Positions 45,783 through 56,604 of a stretch of DNA of 64,000 bases are shown one piece after another. Made by a program: the position numbers and the translations under genes. The number at the start of each line of letters is the position of its first letter. Within the stretch, counting starts at the first letter, position 1. Under the pieces are notes generated by a model that worked only from the letters and a program-made list of their open reading frames with translations, made no database searches and was not told the DNA's origin. The DNA is taken from positions 186,001-250,000 of the forward strand of contig NZ_JAMXEX010000006.1 of assembly GCF_025370775.1 (NCBI RefSeq), written 5' to 3'. This DNA is from Ancylothrix sp. D3o. Lineage in GTDB: Bacteria > Cyanobacteriota > Cyanobacteriia > Cyanobacteriales > Oscillatoriaceae.

Positions 45783-48700
45783 TCACCGGCCCACCAAAGA
45801 AGCCACAACAGCCGCCAAATCAATCGGGTTTACCGGCTTCGGCAAATGCTTTTGAAACCCTGCATCAAGAGCGCGTTTTTGATCATCCCCAGACGCATAG
45901 GCTGTTAATGCCACCGCCGGCACACCACCACCTTTTTCTAAAGGTAATGCTCGCACTTTAGAAAGCAAATCATAACCATTTTCTAAAGGCATCCCAATAT
46001 CACTTAATAAAATATCTGGCTGCCATTCTTGCAAAATTTTTAAAGCTTGTTGTGCTGACATCGCCTCCTTCACAACTGCACCACAAGACTCCAAAAATAT
46101 CTTGACAACTTCTCGCGTATCCGGCTCATCATCTACCACTAAAATGCGTACTCCTTGCAAAGCCAAACTTGAATCCTCATCCCCAAAATTAAGAGATTTT
46201 TCGGTGATATTTTCTGGTTTTAGAGGAGGATTTTCTCTCAAAGGCAACTTCACCCAAAATGTTGTTCCCTCTCCCTTGCCCAGACTTTCTACCCCAACAG
46301 TTCCCCCGTGCATTTCTACCAACTGACGAACAATAGATAACCCTAAACCTAAACCTCCATAAGAGCGAGTAGAAGAGCTATCTGCTTGACGAAAACGGTC
46401 AAAAACATAAGGTAAAAATTCAGGTTCAATACCAATGCCGGTATCCCTTACTTCTATTTGGGCGTAAGCAATAATATTTGACCCCATCGGCTCAATAAAG
46501 CTTTGCAAAAGCACATCCACCCGTCCGCCATTTGGCGTAAATTTGATGGCATTTGATAACAAATTCCAGATAATTTGCTGCAAACGATCTGCATCTCCCA
46601 AAACCGGCCCAATTTGCCAATCAAGCGCCGATTCTATAGCAATTGTTTTCGCTTCTGCTGCCGGTCTAACCGTATCCAAAACGGCCTCAATAATCGGTGG
46701 TAATTGCACCGGCAACACCTTTAAACGCAACTTGCCGGTAATAATTCGTGAGACATCTAACAAATCTTCAATTAACTGTTTTTGGGACTTAGCATTTCGC
46801 TCTATTGTCTCCAAAGCTTTCGCCTTTGTGCTTTCATTTAACTGTCTTCCCCGCAACATAGTTGCCCAACCTAAAATAGCATTCAAAGGCGACCTTAATT
46901 CATGGGAAACTACAGCTAAAAACTCATCTTTCATGCGATTTGCTTGGGTGAGTTCTTCGGTTTGCCGGTGTAAATAATCTAATAAATTCGCTCGTTCCAT
47001 TGCCACCGCTATTTGATCGCAAACTGCCTGCATGAGTGCCACTTCATCCGGGGTAAATGAGTTCCGGGTGCGGCTTCCAAAAGATATTGTACCCAATAGC
47101 TTATCCCCAGCAATAAGCGGCTGACAAGAATAAGCAGAAAGCCCAACCAAGCGTAGAAAATCAGTTTTTTTATCCGTTAATTTACCAATATTACTCACTG
47201 TAATTTGACGGCGTTCTTCCGCCACCGTTCCGCATATTTCTTCCCCAAGAGGTAACCATTCAATGCCCTTAGCCACCGCATCACTGATCCCAAAGTAGCT
47301 TTTTAAGGAAATTCCTGCGCCTTTTTCATCAGCCAAATAATTGAATAAAACATCGATATCCATCATACTTTGCAGCTTAATAAACAAGCTTTCAATCAGT
47401 GCCACTGGCCTATTACTAGACAACAAATCTCTGGCCGTTTCAAACAACAAATTAAGGCGATTATTGCTCTCTTGAATTGCTTTTTCAGTTTCTTTGCGTT
47501 CCGTAATATTTGTAGAAATTCCGCAAATTGCATAGGGTACACCATTTGCATCGTAAAGCGGGCATTTAAAAGACAGCAAAACCGTTCTTTTTCCATCAAA
47601 TTCTCCTACCTCTTCCGCTTCCATCGGCATCCCGGACTCGATCACCTTTTTATCGTTTTCCACATACCCCTCGGCAAACTCACGGGGGAATACTTCAAAA
47701 TCAGTTTTTCCCAAAATTTTATCCCGACTCATTTTAGCAATTTCTTCACTTTTGCGGTTAAACAAAAGATACCGGCCTTCAATATCTTTCACATAAATTC
47801 CCGCCGAAGCATTTTCGACTATTGTGTGCAACCATTGCTGATTTTGCCGCAATGCTTCTTGAATTTTCTTAAGCTGGTTAATATCTTGAAAAATCAGTAC
47901 ACCCGTTGCTGGATGACCGTGCATTGCCGGCAGCATATCCCCATAAACAATAAGCGAACGCACTCCAAGCGGCGTATGCCAATCCATCTCAAACCCGTTT
48001 AATTGTTCCCCTCTTGCCACCCGAACTCCAGGCATTCTTTCATCAGGAATGCGATTGCCTTGCCCATCAGTACAATAATAAATATTATGGTATTCTTCAG
48101 CCGGTTTTTCTTTAGGAAACTCACCCCCAGCCAGTTCATCAGCAGTGCGGTTTGCAAAAGTAACTTTTGCCGTTCCTGGTTCCACAAATAACACCGGCAC
48201 CGGCATGGAATTAATCACATTTTCTAACCATTTTTGCTGATTCTGTAGCCATTCTTCGGCGCTTCTACGTTCGGTGATATCCATCACCACCCCTAGCATC
48301 CGGCAAGCGTTCCCCTCCCCATCATAAAACGCACGGCCAAAAGATATCATCCAGGCCAAAGAACCATTTGGTTTTGTAATGCGATATTCTGTGTTGTAAT
48401 AACTTTTATTGGCAATAGCTTGTTTTTGCGTATTCGCAACTCGATCCTGGTCTTCTGGATGAATAGAATTAATAAAATCATCAAAATCTAATTCGGGATT
48501 TTGCCGTTCTATGCCAAACATTTCTTTACAGCGATCTGACCACGTTTGCCGGCCCGAAACTATATCATAATCCCACAAACCCAAATCAGCCGCCTCCAAA
48601 GCCAACCGCAAGCGCGTTTCACTTTCAATTAAAGCCGCCTCGGTACGTTTAATTTCGTCAATTTCTATACTCGTACCCAGCCATTTAATAACATTTTTTT

Positions 48701-49799
48701 GTTCATCTTTGAGAGGTACATTCCGGCCCAAAAACCACCGATAATTGCCATTTTTATCTTTAAACCGAAACTCTAGTTGCTGAGGTGTTCCCGTTTCTAA
48801 AGCCCTTTGCCAAAGTTCCTCAGCGCGGGGTACATCGTCTGGGTGGATAATTTTTATCCAACCTTCTTGGTTCACTTCTTTTAAACTCATGCCGGTGTAT
48901 TCATGCCACTTTTCATTAGCAAAATCCATCGTTCCATTCGGTAAAACTGACCACACCAATTCCGGGATCGCTTCACTGAGAGTACGGTAAAGATTGAGAT
49001 TCTTTTGCATATTAACCTCAAAACTTTTCGCCTCAGAAATATCTCTAAAATAAATCTCCAGCCCTTCAGGCGAAGGATAAGCATGAATTTCTAACCAGAT
49101 ATTTAACGGTTCGTACACCACCTCAAAATGCACCGCTACCTGTTCCGCCATTGCACGCCGATAATTTTGCTCTACAATAGTGCCGGCAGACCAGGGCCAT
49201 TGTTCCCAGTGAGTTTTACCTATAATTTCTTCAGGTTTTTGGTTATTGATTTCAGCCGTTATTTTATTAACACAAGTAATACGCCAGTCTTGATCCAGCG
49301 CCACAAACGCATCAGTCATCCTCTCAATAATATTACTAACTCGCTGCGTGGCTTGTTTTAAATCTCCCTCAAGTTCTTGGCCGTCTTCCCTTGCTAATTT
49401 TAATTCTTGTTCTCTGATTTGCAGTTGCTCAAAATTTACTTGATTGCGCTGCTGTCCCTTCTGCAACTTAACAATAATTCCCGTAGTCAAAAAACTTTGT
49501 AAAATAAATAAAATTAGCTGAAAATTTTTATCGTCGCCAACTACCGACAACACCGAAGCAGGCAACAAAACAACCGCCAACACACTTAAAAAAGTAGCAA
49601 ATAATCCTCCTTCTAGTCCCCCATACAATGCACTACAAGTCACCGGCACCAACAAAATCAAAAACACGCCACTTGTCATGCCAAAAATAGCTTTTAAAAC
49701 CAGATTTAGCGCCAATCCTAGCAGGACAGCTAAAACCGCAAAACCGTATCGTTGCCATAAAATCCGGGTAGAATTTGACATACTTTGATAAAAACGCAT
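45783..49799 (-). CDS. Large hybrid sensor histidine kinase with PAS and GAF domains and receiver
   Basis: 1338 residues. Four membrane helices, about 12-115 (YGFAVLAVLLGLALNLVLKA, GVFLILLVPVTCSALYGGL, LFATFLSVLAVVLLPASVLS, LILFILQSFLTTGIIV), resemble the KdpD-type DUF4118 module. Five PAS units follow (about 155-265, 275-390, 400-515, 530-645, 655-775; the third and second with PAC motifs), then one GAF (about 790-935). HisKA has His966 in FLAVVSHELRSPLNAILGW; the ATPase shows NLLSNAIKFTPNGG, DTGIGI and GLGLGLSIV. The C-terminal receiver has Asp1267 in LLSDIGMPLENGY and Lys in HLPKPVNP. All key residues are intact. Input signals are unknown. Confidence 0.94.
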   Translation of the reverse strand: MRFYQSMSNSTRILWQRYGFAVLAVLLGLALNLVLKAIFGMTSGVFLILLVPVTCSALYGGLEGGLFATFLSVLAVVLLPASVLSVVGDDKNFQLILFILQSFLTTGIIVKLQKGQQRNQVNFEQLQIREQELKLAREDGQELEGDLKQATQRVSNIIERMTDAFVALDQDWRITCVNKITAEINNQKPEEIIGKTHWEQWPWSAGTIVEQNYRRAMAEQVAVHFEVVYEPLNIWLEIHAYPSPEGLEIYFRDISEAKSFEVNMQKNLNLYRTLSEAIPELVWSVLPNGTMDFANEKWHEYTGMSLKEVNQEGWIKIIHPDDVPRAEELWQRALETGTPQQLEFRFKDKNGNYRWFLGRNVPLKDEQKNVIKWLGTSIEIDEIKRTEAALIESETRLRLALEAADLGLWDYDIVSGRQTWSDRCKEMFGIERQNPELDFDDFINSIHPEDQDRVANTQKQAIANKSYYNTEYRITKPNGSLAWMISFGRAFYDGEGNACRMLGVVMDITERRSAEEWLQNQQKWLENVINSMPVPVLFVEPGTAKVTFANRTADELAGGEFPKEKPAEEYHNIYYCTDGQGNRIPDERMPGVRVARGEQLNGFEMDWHTPLGVRSLIVYGDMLPAMHGHPATGVLIFQDINQLKKIQEALRQNQQWLHTIVENASAGIYVKDIEGRYLLFNRKSEEIAKMSRDKILGKTDFEVFPREFAEGYVENDKKVIESGMPMEAEEVGEFDGKRTVLLSFKCPLYDANGVPYAICGISTNITERKETEKAIQESNNRLNLLFETARDLLSSNRPVALIESLFIKLQSMMDIDVLFNYLADEKGAGISLKSYFGISDAVAKGIEWLPLGEEICGTVAEERRQITVSNIGKLTDKKTDFLRLVGLSAYSCQPLIAGDKLLGTISFGSRTRNSFTPDEVALMQAVCDQIAVAMERANLLDYLHRQTEELTQANRMKDEFLAVVSHELRSPLNAILGWATMLRGRQLNESTKAKALETIERNAKSQKQLIEDLLDVSRIITGKLRLKVLPVQLPPIIEAVLDTVRPAAEAKTIAIESALDWQIGPVLGDADRLQQIIWNLLSNAIKFTPNGGRVDVLLQSFIEPMGSNIIAYAQIEVRDTGIGIEPEFLPYVFDRFRQADSSSTRSYGGLGLGLSIVRQLVEMHGGTVGVESLGKGEGTTFWVKLPLRENPPLKPENITEKSLNFGDEDSSLALQGVRILVVDDEPDTREVVKIFLESCGAVVKEAMSAQQALKILQEWQPDILLSDIGMPLENGYDLLSKVRALPLEKGGGVPAVALTAYASGDDQKRALDAGFQKHLPKPVNPIDLAAVVASLVGR

Positions 49800-49998
49800 A
49801 AATAATCTTATTTTCTCTTAAAACTTTGCTTTTAACTCTGGTCTGTCCTAGGATTTTGATTTGTTTTGCTACCTAAACCCCCGCAAAGGCCAGAGTCCTC
49901 GCAGAGGCTAACCGCCCGCCTGCACCCAAATCCACTCAGCGTTTCATTCTTCCCCCATAGTGGCAAAATATTAAATAAGATTAACAATTAAATTCTCC

Positions 49999-52731
49999 AT
50001 GACCGCAACTATACCAACCCTAGCCAGTCAATACGAAGCCTCCACCACAGAAGCCAAATGGCAAAAATACTGGGAAGAAAACCAAATTTTCAAAGCCTCC
50101 CCAGAAAAAGGCGGTAAAACCTACTGCATCGTCATTCCACCCCCAAACGTCACCGGCAGTCTCCACATGGGGCACGCCTTTGAAGCCTCTCTCATCGATA
50201 CCTTAATCCGCTACCATCGCATGAAAGGCTACAATACCCTCTGGGTACCCGGCACCGATCATGCCAGCATTGCAGTCCAAACAATCCTTGACAAACAACT
50301 CAAAGCAGAAGGCGTTTCGCGTTACGATTTAGGGCGAGAAAAATTCCTTGAACGCGCCTGGAAATGGAAAGCAGAATCGGGCGGAACAATAGTCAATCAA
50401 CTACGCCGGCTTGGTGTTTCTGTTGACTGGACACGCGAACGTTTCACAATGGATGAAGGCTTATCGAAAGCCGTTTTAGAAGCCTTTATTCAACTCTATG
50501 AACAAGGCTTAATTTATCGCGGCGAATACTTAGTAAACTGGTGCCCAGAAACACAATCTGCGGTTTCTGATTTAGAAGTAGAAAATAAAGAAGTAGACGG
50601 CAATTTATGGCATTTTCGTTACCCCCTCAGCGATAATTCTGGTTATTTAGAAGTCGCTACAACTCGCCCGGAAACAATGCTGGGAGATACAGGAGTGGCG
50701 GTAAATCCTAATGATGAACGCTATAAACATTTAGTAGGAAAAACCTTAACTCTGCCGATAATGAACCGGCAAATCCCCATCATTGCCGATGAATTAGTAG
50801 ACCCGGAATTTGGCACCGGCTGCGTCAAAGTTACCCCCGCGCACGATCCCAACGATTTTGAAATGGGTAAACGCCACAATTTGCCGTTTATTAATATTAT
50901 GAACAAAGACGGCACTTTAAATGAAAATGCGGGGGATTTTGCCGGCCAAAAACGCTTTGATGCTCGTAAAAATGTTGTAAAGCGGCTTGAGGAAGAAGGG
51001 TTTTTAGTTAAAATTGAAAACTATAAACATAGCGTTCCTTATAGTGACAGGGGTAAGGTGCCGGTGGAACCCCTCCTCTCAACACAATGGTTTGTCAAAA
51101 TTCGCCCCTTAGCTGACAGATGCCTGGAATTTTTAGATAATCAAAATTCGCCCAATTTTGTGCCGCAACGTTGGGAAAAAGTTTATCGAGATTGGCTGGT
51201 AAAATTAAAAGATTGGTGTATTTCTCGGCAACTTTGGTGGGGTCATCAAATCCCGGCTTGGTATGTGGTGAGTGAAACCAATGGCGAAATAAAAGATAAC
51301 ACTCCGTTTATCGTAGCGCGCAACGAAGCAGAAGCCGAAGAAAAAGCCAAATTGCAATTTGGAGAAAATGTCAAACTTCAACAAGATGCCGATGTTTTGG
51401 ATACTTGGTTTTCGTCTGGTTTGTGGCCGTTTTCTACATTAGGATGGCCGGAAAAAACCCTAGATTTAGAGACATATTATCCAAACGCAACTCTTGTCAC
51501 CGGCTTTGATATTATCTTTTTCTGGGTGGCGCGGATGACAATGATGGCGGGACATTTCACCGGCCAAATGCCATTTAAAGACGTTTACATTCACGGGTTG
51601 GTACTTGATGAAAACGGACGCAAACAATCAAAATCTGCCGGTAATGGCATTGATCCGCGAGTATTAATTACAAAATATGGTACCGATGCTTTGCGGTATG
51701 CTTTGATAAAAGAAGTTGTGGGTGCCGGTCAAGATATCCGCTTAGAATACAATCGCAAAACCGATGAATCAGCAACCGTTGAAGCGGCGAGAAATTTCAC
51801 TAATAAAATGTGGAATGCGGCGCGGTTCGTGATGATGAATTTGGATGGAATGACACCGCAACAATTGGGTAATCCTGATAAAGAAAGTTTAGAATTAGCC
51901 GACCGGTGGATTTTGTCACGATTCCATCAAGTTGTGCAACAAACCGGCAATTCTATCGACAATTATGGCCTAGGAGAAGCAGCAAAAGGACTGTATGAGT
52001 TTTTCTGGGGTGAGTTTTGTGATTGGTACATTGAATTAGTCAAAACTCGCTTACAAGGAGAAGAAAAAAACACCCGTCGAGTCGCACAACAAACCTTAGC
52101 ATCTGTGTTAGAAGGTGTGCTGAAATTGCTGCATCCTTTTATGCCGCATATTACGGCAGAAATTTGGCATACTTTGACACAGGCGGGAGAAAATGATACT
52201 TTGGCTTTGCAAAGTTATCCAGAAGTTGATGCCGGTTTCATTGATAGCGAATTAGAATCACAGTTTGAATTGTTGTTTGAGACAATTCGGACAATTCGTA
52301 ATTTGCGAGCAAGTGCAGATGTGAAACCTTCGCAAAAAGTTAAAGCAATTTTGCAAAGCGAAAGCGAACGGGAACAGCAAATTTTAACAGCAGCAAAGTC
52401 TTATATTCAAGATTTAGCTAAAGTTGAAGAATTGACAATTACCGCCGTTTTGGAAAACCAACCACAGCAAACAATGGCGGGAGTTGTGGGAACTGTGCAA
52501 GTTTTGATGCCTTTGGCGGGGGTGGTTGATGTTGTTGCACTCCGCGCTAAACTAGAGAAAAAACTGGCAAAAGTTGACGCTGATATTAACAGTTTGTCGG
52601 CGCGTTTAGCAAAACCGACTTTTGTGGAAAATGCCAAACCGGAAGTCGTGCAAGGTGCAAAAGATGCGCTGGCGGAAGCACAAAAACAAGCTGAAATTTT
52701 GCGTGAAAGATTGCAAGGTTTGACGGAGTAA
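49999..52731 (+). CDS. valS: Valyl-tRNA synthetase
   Basis: 910 residues, class I. The HIGH motif is [16 protein letters not shown] near residue 50; the editing domain CP1 has [15 protein letters not shown] and [11 protein letters not shown]. The KMSKS loop reads [15 protein letters not shown], with Gln for Met at the second position. WNAARF and the anticodon-binding domain follow, and the C-terminal coiled coil ([20 protein letters not shown]) closes the protein. Length is normal. Stand-alone gene. Confidence 0.97.
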   Translation: MTATIPTLASQYEASTTEAKWQKYWEENQIFKASPEKGGKTYCIVIPPPNVTGSLHMGHAFEASLIDTLIRYHRMKGYNTLWVPGTDHASIAVQTILDKQLKAEGVSRYDLGREKFLERAWKWKAESGGTIVNQLRRLGVSVDWTRERFTMDEGLSKAVLEAFIQLYEQGLIYRGEYLVNWCPETQSAVSDLEVENKEVDGNLWHFRYPLSDNSGYLEVATTRPETMLGDTGVAVNPNDERYKHLVGKTLTLPIMNRQIPIIADELVDPEFGTGCVKVTPAHDPNDFEMGKRHNLPFINIMNKDGTLNENAGDFAGQKRFDARKNVVKRLEEEGFLVKIENYKHSVPYSDRGKVPVEPLLSTQWFVKIRPLADRCLEFLDNQNSPNFVPQRWEKVYRDWLVKLKDWCISRQLWWGHQIPAWYVVSETNGEIKDNTPFIVARNEAEAEEKAKLQFGENVKLQQDADVLDTWFSSGLWPFSTLGWPEKTLDLETYYPNATLVTGFDIIFFWVARMTMMAGHFTGQMPFKDVYIHGLVLDENGRKQSKSAGNGIDPRVLITKYGTDALRYALIKEVVGAGQDIRLEYNRKTDESATVEAARNFTNKMWNAARFVMMNLDGMTPQQLGNPDKESLELADRWILSRFHQVVQQTGNSIDNYGLGEAAKGLYEFFWGEFCDWYIELVKTRLQGEEKNTRRVAQQTLASVLEGVLKLLHPFMPHITAEIWHTLTQAGENDTLALQSYPEVDAGFIDSELESQFELLFETIRTIRNLRASADVKPSQKVKAILQSESEREQQILTAAKSYIQDLAKVEELTITAVLENQPQQTMAGVVGTVQVLMPLAGVVDVVALRAKLEKKLAKVDADINSLSARLAKPTFVENAKPEVVQGAKDALAEAQKQAEILRERLQGLTE

Positions 52732-53088
52732 TTTGTTGGGGCCGGCTTACTAAGAAGGGGCCGGCCTCCTGCAATTATTTATTTTCCTCCAAGAAAGAAA
52801 TAGTTATATCAAGAATTCCTGAAATTGCTGGCAGGAAAAAAAGAAGAGGCGGCTAAAATAAGAATAAGCATTTAATTGACAACAGTAAAAATACGGAAAT
52901 TTTCCAGCCAACTCTGGCATTTATCAACGAAATTAGCTAAAAAACTTAATAAAATATCCAGGCAAAATTAGATAAAATTACATAGACTCAGAAAGCTAGG
53001 GCATCAAAAGCGTAAAAATTTATACCAAATAGATGCGCCTGCAAAAAAGTCATCAGAAAGAATCAGTAAGCATCCCCTGTTTTAGCAA
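52732..53088. other. Spacer with terminator-like stem after valS
   Basis: GGGCCGGC (52738-52746) and GGGGCCGGCC (52757-52766) form a stem followed by TTATTTATTTTCC, a plausible valS terminator. The rest is A/T-rich and must carry the MFS promoter; no gene is seen. Confidence 0.55.
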
Positions 53089-54324
53089 ATGAAAGACGTC
53101 AAAATTTTTGGATTACCAGCCGAGAAAGGCCGGTGGTTAATGATCCCTTTAGGAATAGCCGTCATGCTGTGTCTGGGCACAGTATATTCATGGAGTATAT
53201 TCCGAAAACCCTTAGAAAAAATGCTCAGCATCAGCGCTACAGAAAGCCTTTTGCCTTTCACGGTGATGCTTGTTGTATATGCAATATTAATGCCAATTAC
53301 CGGCTTTTATATCGATAAAATTGGCGTTCGCAAAACGATAGCTATTGGCGGGGCTTTGACAGGGTTAGGCTATCTTCTTTCAAGTTTTGCACCAAACATT
53401 ACCGTTTTAGTAATCACTTATGGCATCATTGGAGGTGCCGGCGTTGGCATAGCCTACGGAGTACCCTTAGCGGTTTCTGCAAAATGGTTTCCCGACAAAA
53501 AAGGCTTAGCACTTGGCTTAACTGTGATAGGTTTCGGCTTATCACCCCTTGTAACAGCACCCATCGCCAATAGCCTCATTCAAATTTTTGAAGTACCCAG
53601 AACATTTGCCATATTAGGCATTGGTTTTATCCTCTTAATCCTGCCAATTTCTACCCTCATTCAAATTCCACCGGCAGGGTGGACACCGGCAGGGTGGACA
53701 CCAAAAGAAGCCATAAATGTTTCCTTAAAAACCGGCGAAACACCCCTCTTAAAAACCCCCAGTTTTTATGCCTTATGGATCTGCTATACCATTGGAACTT
53801 TTTGCGGTTTAGCAGCCATAGGAATTTCCAGCACAGTCGCTCAAGAAATCATTAAACTCGATGCCGGTACTGCTGCAATTGCCGTTTCTTTATTTGCCAT
53901 TTGTAACGGCGTAGCGCGTCCTACTTTTGGCTGGGTAACTGATAGATTAAAACCCAAATTAGCCGCCGTTGCCAACTACGTTTTAATCCTCATCGCCTCA
54001 ATTTTAATGAGCAGTGCCGGTGAAGGAAACATCGCCACCTACCTCATCGCCTTTTGCCTATTTTGGCTCTCCCTTGGCGGCTGGTTAGCCATCGCTCCCA
54101 CCGCCACTATTACCCTCTTTAAACCCGAAGATTACACCAAAAACTACGGCGTTGTTTTCACCGCTTACGGAGTGGGTGCATTATTAGGAACTATCGTAGC
54201 CGGTAGAATACGCGACTTGTTTGGCAGTTACACTTTTGCATTTTATGTCACTGGTGTGCTTGCCATTGTTGGCATTATTATTGCCGTTTTTAGCTTAAAA
54301 AAAGCCGGTAGCATCACTCAATAA
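53089..54324 (+). CDS. OFA-family MFS transporter
   Basis: 411 residues with 12 membrane helices. The N-terminus KGRWLMIPLGIAVMLCLGTV YSWSIFRKPLEK (written here in two parts) is typical of the oxalate/formate antiporter family. The A-motif region FYIDKIGVRKTIAIGG lies after helix 2, and WVTDRLKPKLAAVANY is its second-half counterpart. The central loop contains a duplicated PAGWT pentapeptide (PPAGWTPAGWTP). Substrate is a small carboxylate by family; this member's is unknown. Confidence 0.9.
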   Translation: MKDVKIFGLPAEKGRWLMIPLGIAVMLCLGTVYSWSIFRKPLEKMLSISATESLLPFTVMLVVYAILMPITGFYIDKIGVRKTIAIGGALTGLGYLLSSFAPNITVLVITYGIIGGAGVGIAYGVPLAVSAKWFPDKKGLALGLTVIGFGLSPLVTAPIANSLIQIFEVPRTFAILGIGFILLILPISTLIQIPPAGWTPAGWTPKEAINVSLKTGETPLLKTPSFYALWICYTIGTFCGLAAIGISSTVAQEIIKLDAGTAAIAVSLFAICNGVARPTFGWVTDRLKPKLAAVANYVLILIASILMSSAGEGNIATYLIAFCLFWLSLGGWLAIAPTATITLFKPEDYTKNYGVVFTAYGVGALLGTIVAGRIRDLFGSYTFAFYVTGVLAIVGIIIAVFSLKKAGSITQ

Positions 54325-54339
54325 GTTTTTCTAAAAAAA

Positions 54340-54372
54340 AGAATCTCGCAGAGACTTACCCTGCGAGATTCT
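54340..54372. terminator. Bidirectional terminator between convergent genes
   Basis: AGAATCTCGCAG and CTGCGAGATTCT form a perfect twelve-base stem around nine bases, with A-run before and TTTT after, so it serves both strands. Confidence 0.88.
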
Positions 54373-54393
54373 GCGTTTTAAGAGCTTATATCT

Positions 54394-56382
54394 CTATCTT
54401 GAAGCCGGCAAAGAAAGAGCAGGGTTAACCGGCTCATAAACATCCACCGGCTCATTTTTTAAAAACACATCCCGAATAAACCGCGCTACTAAACGTTGAG
54501 CAAGCCGGCCCGCAATTTGTTGACCCATTTTTTGGGTTTCAGGTTTAGCAATTAACTGAGGAATAGCCGTCGCCACTTTCAGCGGATCAAAACCCCTCGT
54601 TTCTTGCAAAATTGCAATTATGCGTTTAATATTTTCGAGTTTTTGCTGATCAGCCACAGAAACCGCCGGTTGTTCAACGTGCAAACCAAACCATTCACTC
54701 ACCACCGCCGTCGCATTTTGTAAACTTTGACGTGATAAAGTATCCACACTTTTCACAATCTCATCAACCAAATAATCCCTAATAAAATCCCCACGTTCGG
54801 AAAACAGAAACTCCAGCGCTTGATTCAAAGCCTGACTGATATCATAATCATCGCTACTCTGTGCATTCTTGAGCAAATTCTCCAAACGATTCCAGCGAAA
54901 ACTACCTTCTTTAAATAACAAATCTCGCAAAGAAGCACGCAACTCCGGCGACGGATCTGTTAACAACCTTTTCGCCACATAAGGATAAGCTTTGCTCAAA
55001 ACTTTAAAATTCGGATCAACATTTATCGCAATCCCTTCAAGCGTCACCAACGAGCGAATAATTAAGGCATAATACGCCGGCACCCTAAACGGATACTCAT
55101 ACATCACCTCAGAAAGTTGATCGGTAATACTCTTGAAATTTAACTCCGCAACAGAAGCCCCCAAAGCATTATTAAAAACCCCCGCCAGCGCCGGAATAAT
55201 CGGCGTTAAATCAGTGTCAGGAGTCAAAAACTCTAAACTCACATAATCTCTTGCCAAGCCTTCAAAATCGCGGTTTACCAAGTGAACAACGGCCTCAATT
55301 AAGCCATACCGCTGATAAGGTTTAACTTGACTCATCATGCCAAAATCCAGATAAGCCAATTGTCCGTCTGTGGTGGCTAATAAATTTCCGGGGTGCGGAT
55401 CAGCGTGAAAAAATCCGTGTTCTAATAACTGCCGTAAAGAACACTGCACGCCGACTTCTATTAAATAAGCTGCATCAATTCCTTGCTGACGAAGTGCCTC
55501 AATATTTGTTAATTTTGTGCCATTAATCCACTCCATTGTCAACACACGAGTATTTGTGTATTGCCAGTAAATTTGCGGCACATAAATATCTTTTAAATGG
55601 CCGTAAAGTTCGGCAAAGCGTTCAGCATTTCGGCCTTCTTGGCTATAGTCCATTTCTTCAAAAATCCGGGCCGCAAATTCATCAGTAATTTCTACTAAAT
55701 TGCTGCGAACTTGCTTCACATTATTTTGCACCCAAGCTGATAATTTCCGTAAAATATAAACATCTAAAGTGATGCTCTCTGCTAAACCTGGTCGCTGAAC
55801 TTTTACTGCTACCGTTTCGCCGGTTTTCAGTTTGCCTTTATAAACTTGCCCCAACGAGGCCGCCGCCACCGGCATCGCTGTTAATTCTGCATAAATTTCT
55901 TGCGGCGGTGCACCTAATTCTTCCTCAATAAATTGATAGGCTAACTGATTGGGAAAAGGTGGTAATTGATCTTGTAGTTTGGTTAATTCTTCTAAATAAC
56001 TTGGCGGCACTAAATCAGGTCTAGTTGAAAGCGCCTGCCCGACTTTAATAAAAGCTGGGCCTAATTCTGTTAGTAATTGCCGGATTTGTTCGGCACGTTT
56101 CGGCTGATTTTTGACGGTTTGGCCGGTTTTTTGATCCCACAAAATACCCAAACCAAAACTAGCAAATCTCCGCACAATTCCTAAAGCCCGGCCCCAAACT
56201 TGCACCGGCCGGTTTTTGTAATATTCGGCAATCGCCACCGGATCATAACGCAAGGCGTCGCTTTCGGGGGCCGGTAGATATTCCGTTGTTGCCTCTACGG
56301 TAGGCAAAAGCTGGCTTTCTACCGTGACTGTAGCTAGGGTATTCTGCTCAGATAAGTTGGGGGAGGCAGTTTTGGTTTGCAT
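54394..56382 (-). CDS. ABC1/UbiB-family (AarF) protein kinase-like protein
   Basis: 662 residues from the ATG at 56382 (MQTKTASPNLSEQ); the frame continues 35 codons upstream, but that part reads as leader. The UbiB KxGQ motif appears as FIKVGQALSTRPDLVP, the A-rich loop as AAASLGQVYKG, then VAVKVQRPG (Lys), the catalytic FHADPHPGNLL, and the metal-binding LDFGMM. Members support ubiquinone/plastoquinone or prenyl-lipid metabolism, and plastid relatives (ABC1K) act on tocopherol and plastoquinone. The C-terminal 200 residues are helical with a membrane-tethering flavour. Confidence 0.93.
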   Translation of the reverse strand: MQTKTASPNLSEQNTLATVTVESQLLPTVEATTEYLPAPESDALRYDPVAIAEYYKNRPVQVWGRALGIVRRFASFGLGILWDQKTGQTVKNQPKRAEQIRQLLTELGPAFIKVGQALSTRPDLVPPSYLEELTKLQDQLPPFPNQLAYQFIEEELGAPPQEIYAELTAMPVAAASLGQVYKGKLKTGETVAVKVQRPGLAESITLDVYILRKLSAWVQNNVKQVRSNLVEITDEFAARIFEEMDYSQEGRNAERFAELYGHLKDIYVPQIYWQYTNTRVLTMEWINGTKLTNIEALRQQGIDAAYLIEVGVQCSLRQLLEHGFFHADPHPGNLLATTDGQLAYLDFGMMSQVKPYQRYGLIEAVVHLVNRDFEGLARDYVSLEFLTPDTDLTPIIPALAGVFNNALGASVAELNFKSITDQLSEVMYEYPFRVPAYYALIIRSLVTLEGIAINVDPNFKVLSKAYPYVAKRLLTDPSPELRASLRDLLFKEGSFRWNRLENLLKNAQSSDDYDISQALNQALEFLFSERGDFIRDYLVDEIVKSVDTLSRQSLQNATAVVSEWFGLHVEQPAVSVADQQKLENIKRIIAILQETRGFDPLKVATAIPQLIAKPETQKMGQQIAGRLAQRLVARFIRDVFLKNEPVDVYEPVNPALSLPASR

Positions 56383-56604
56383 TGGCTCGCTATATATTAG
56401 AAGTGACCTTAACGTATTGTAACAATTTGCCGGCGATGGGGTAGGTGGTTTTCCCGATAGGGATGGGTGGGGATTGGTGATTGGCAACTAAAAAATACGA
56501 ATTAAGCCTATAAAAAAAGCAAAAAACTCTTGCCAAGGCTTCTGGTGATTGGTTAGTCTAGTTAAAGAACAATTATCACCTTTTTTCTTTTCTCAAAAAA
56601 AAAT

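Noticed and set aside
47370-48002. 210-codon plus-strand frame opposite the hybrid kinase
   Set aside because: Antisense to PAS and GAF coding sequence with intact motifs; no own signals.
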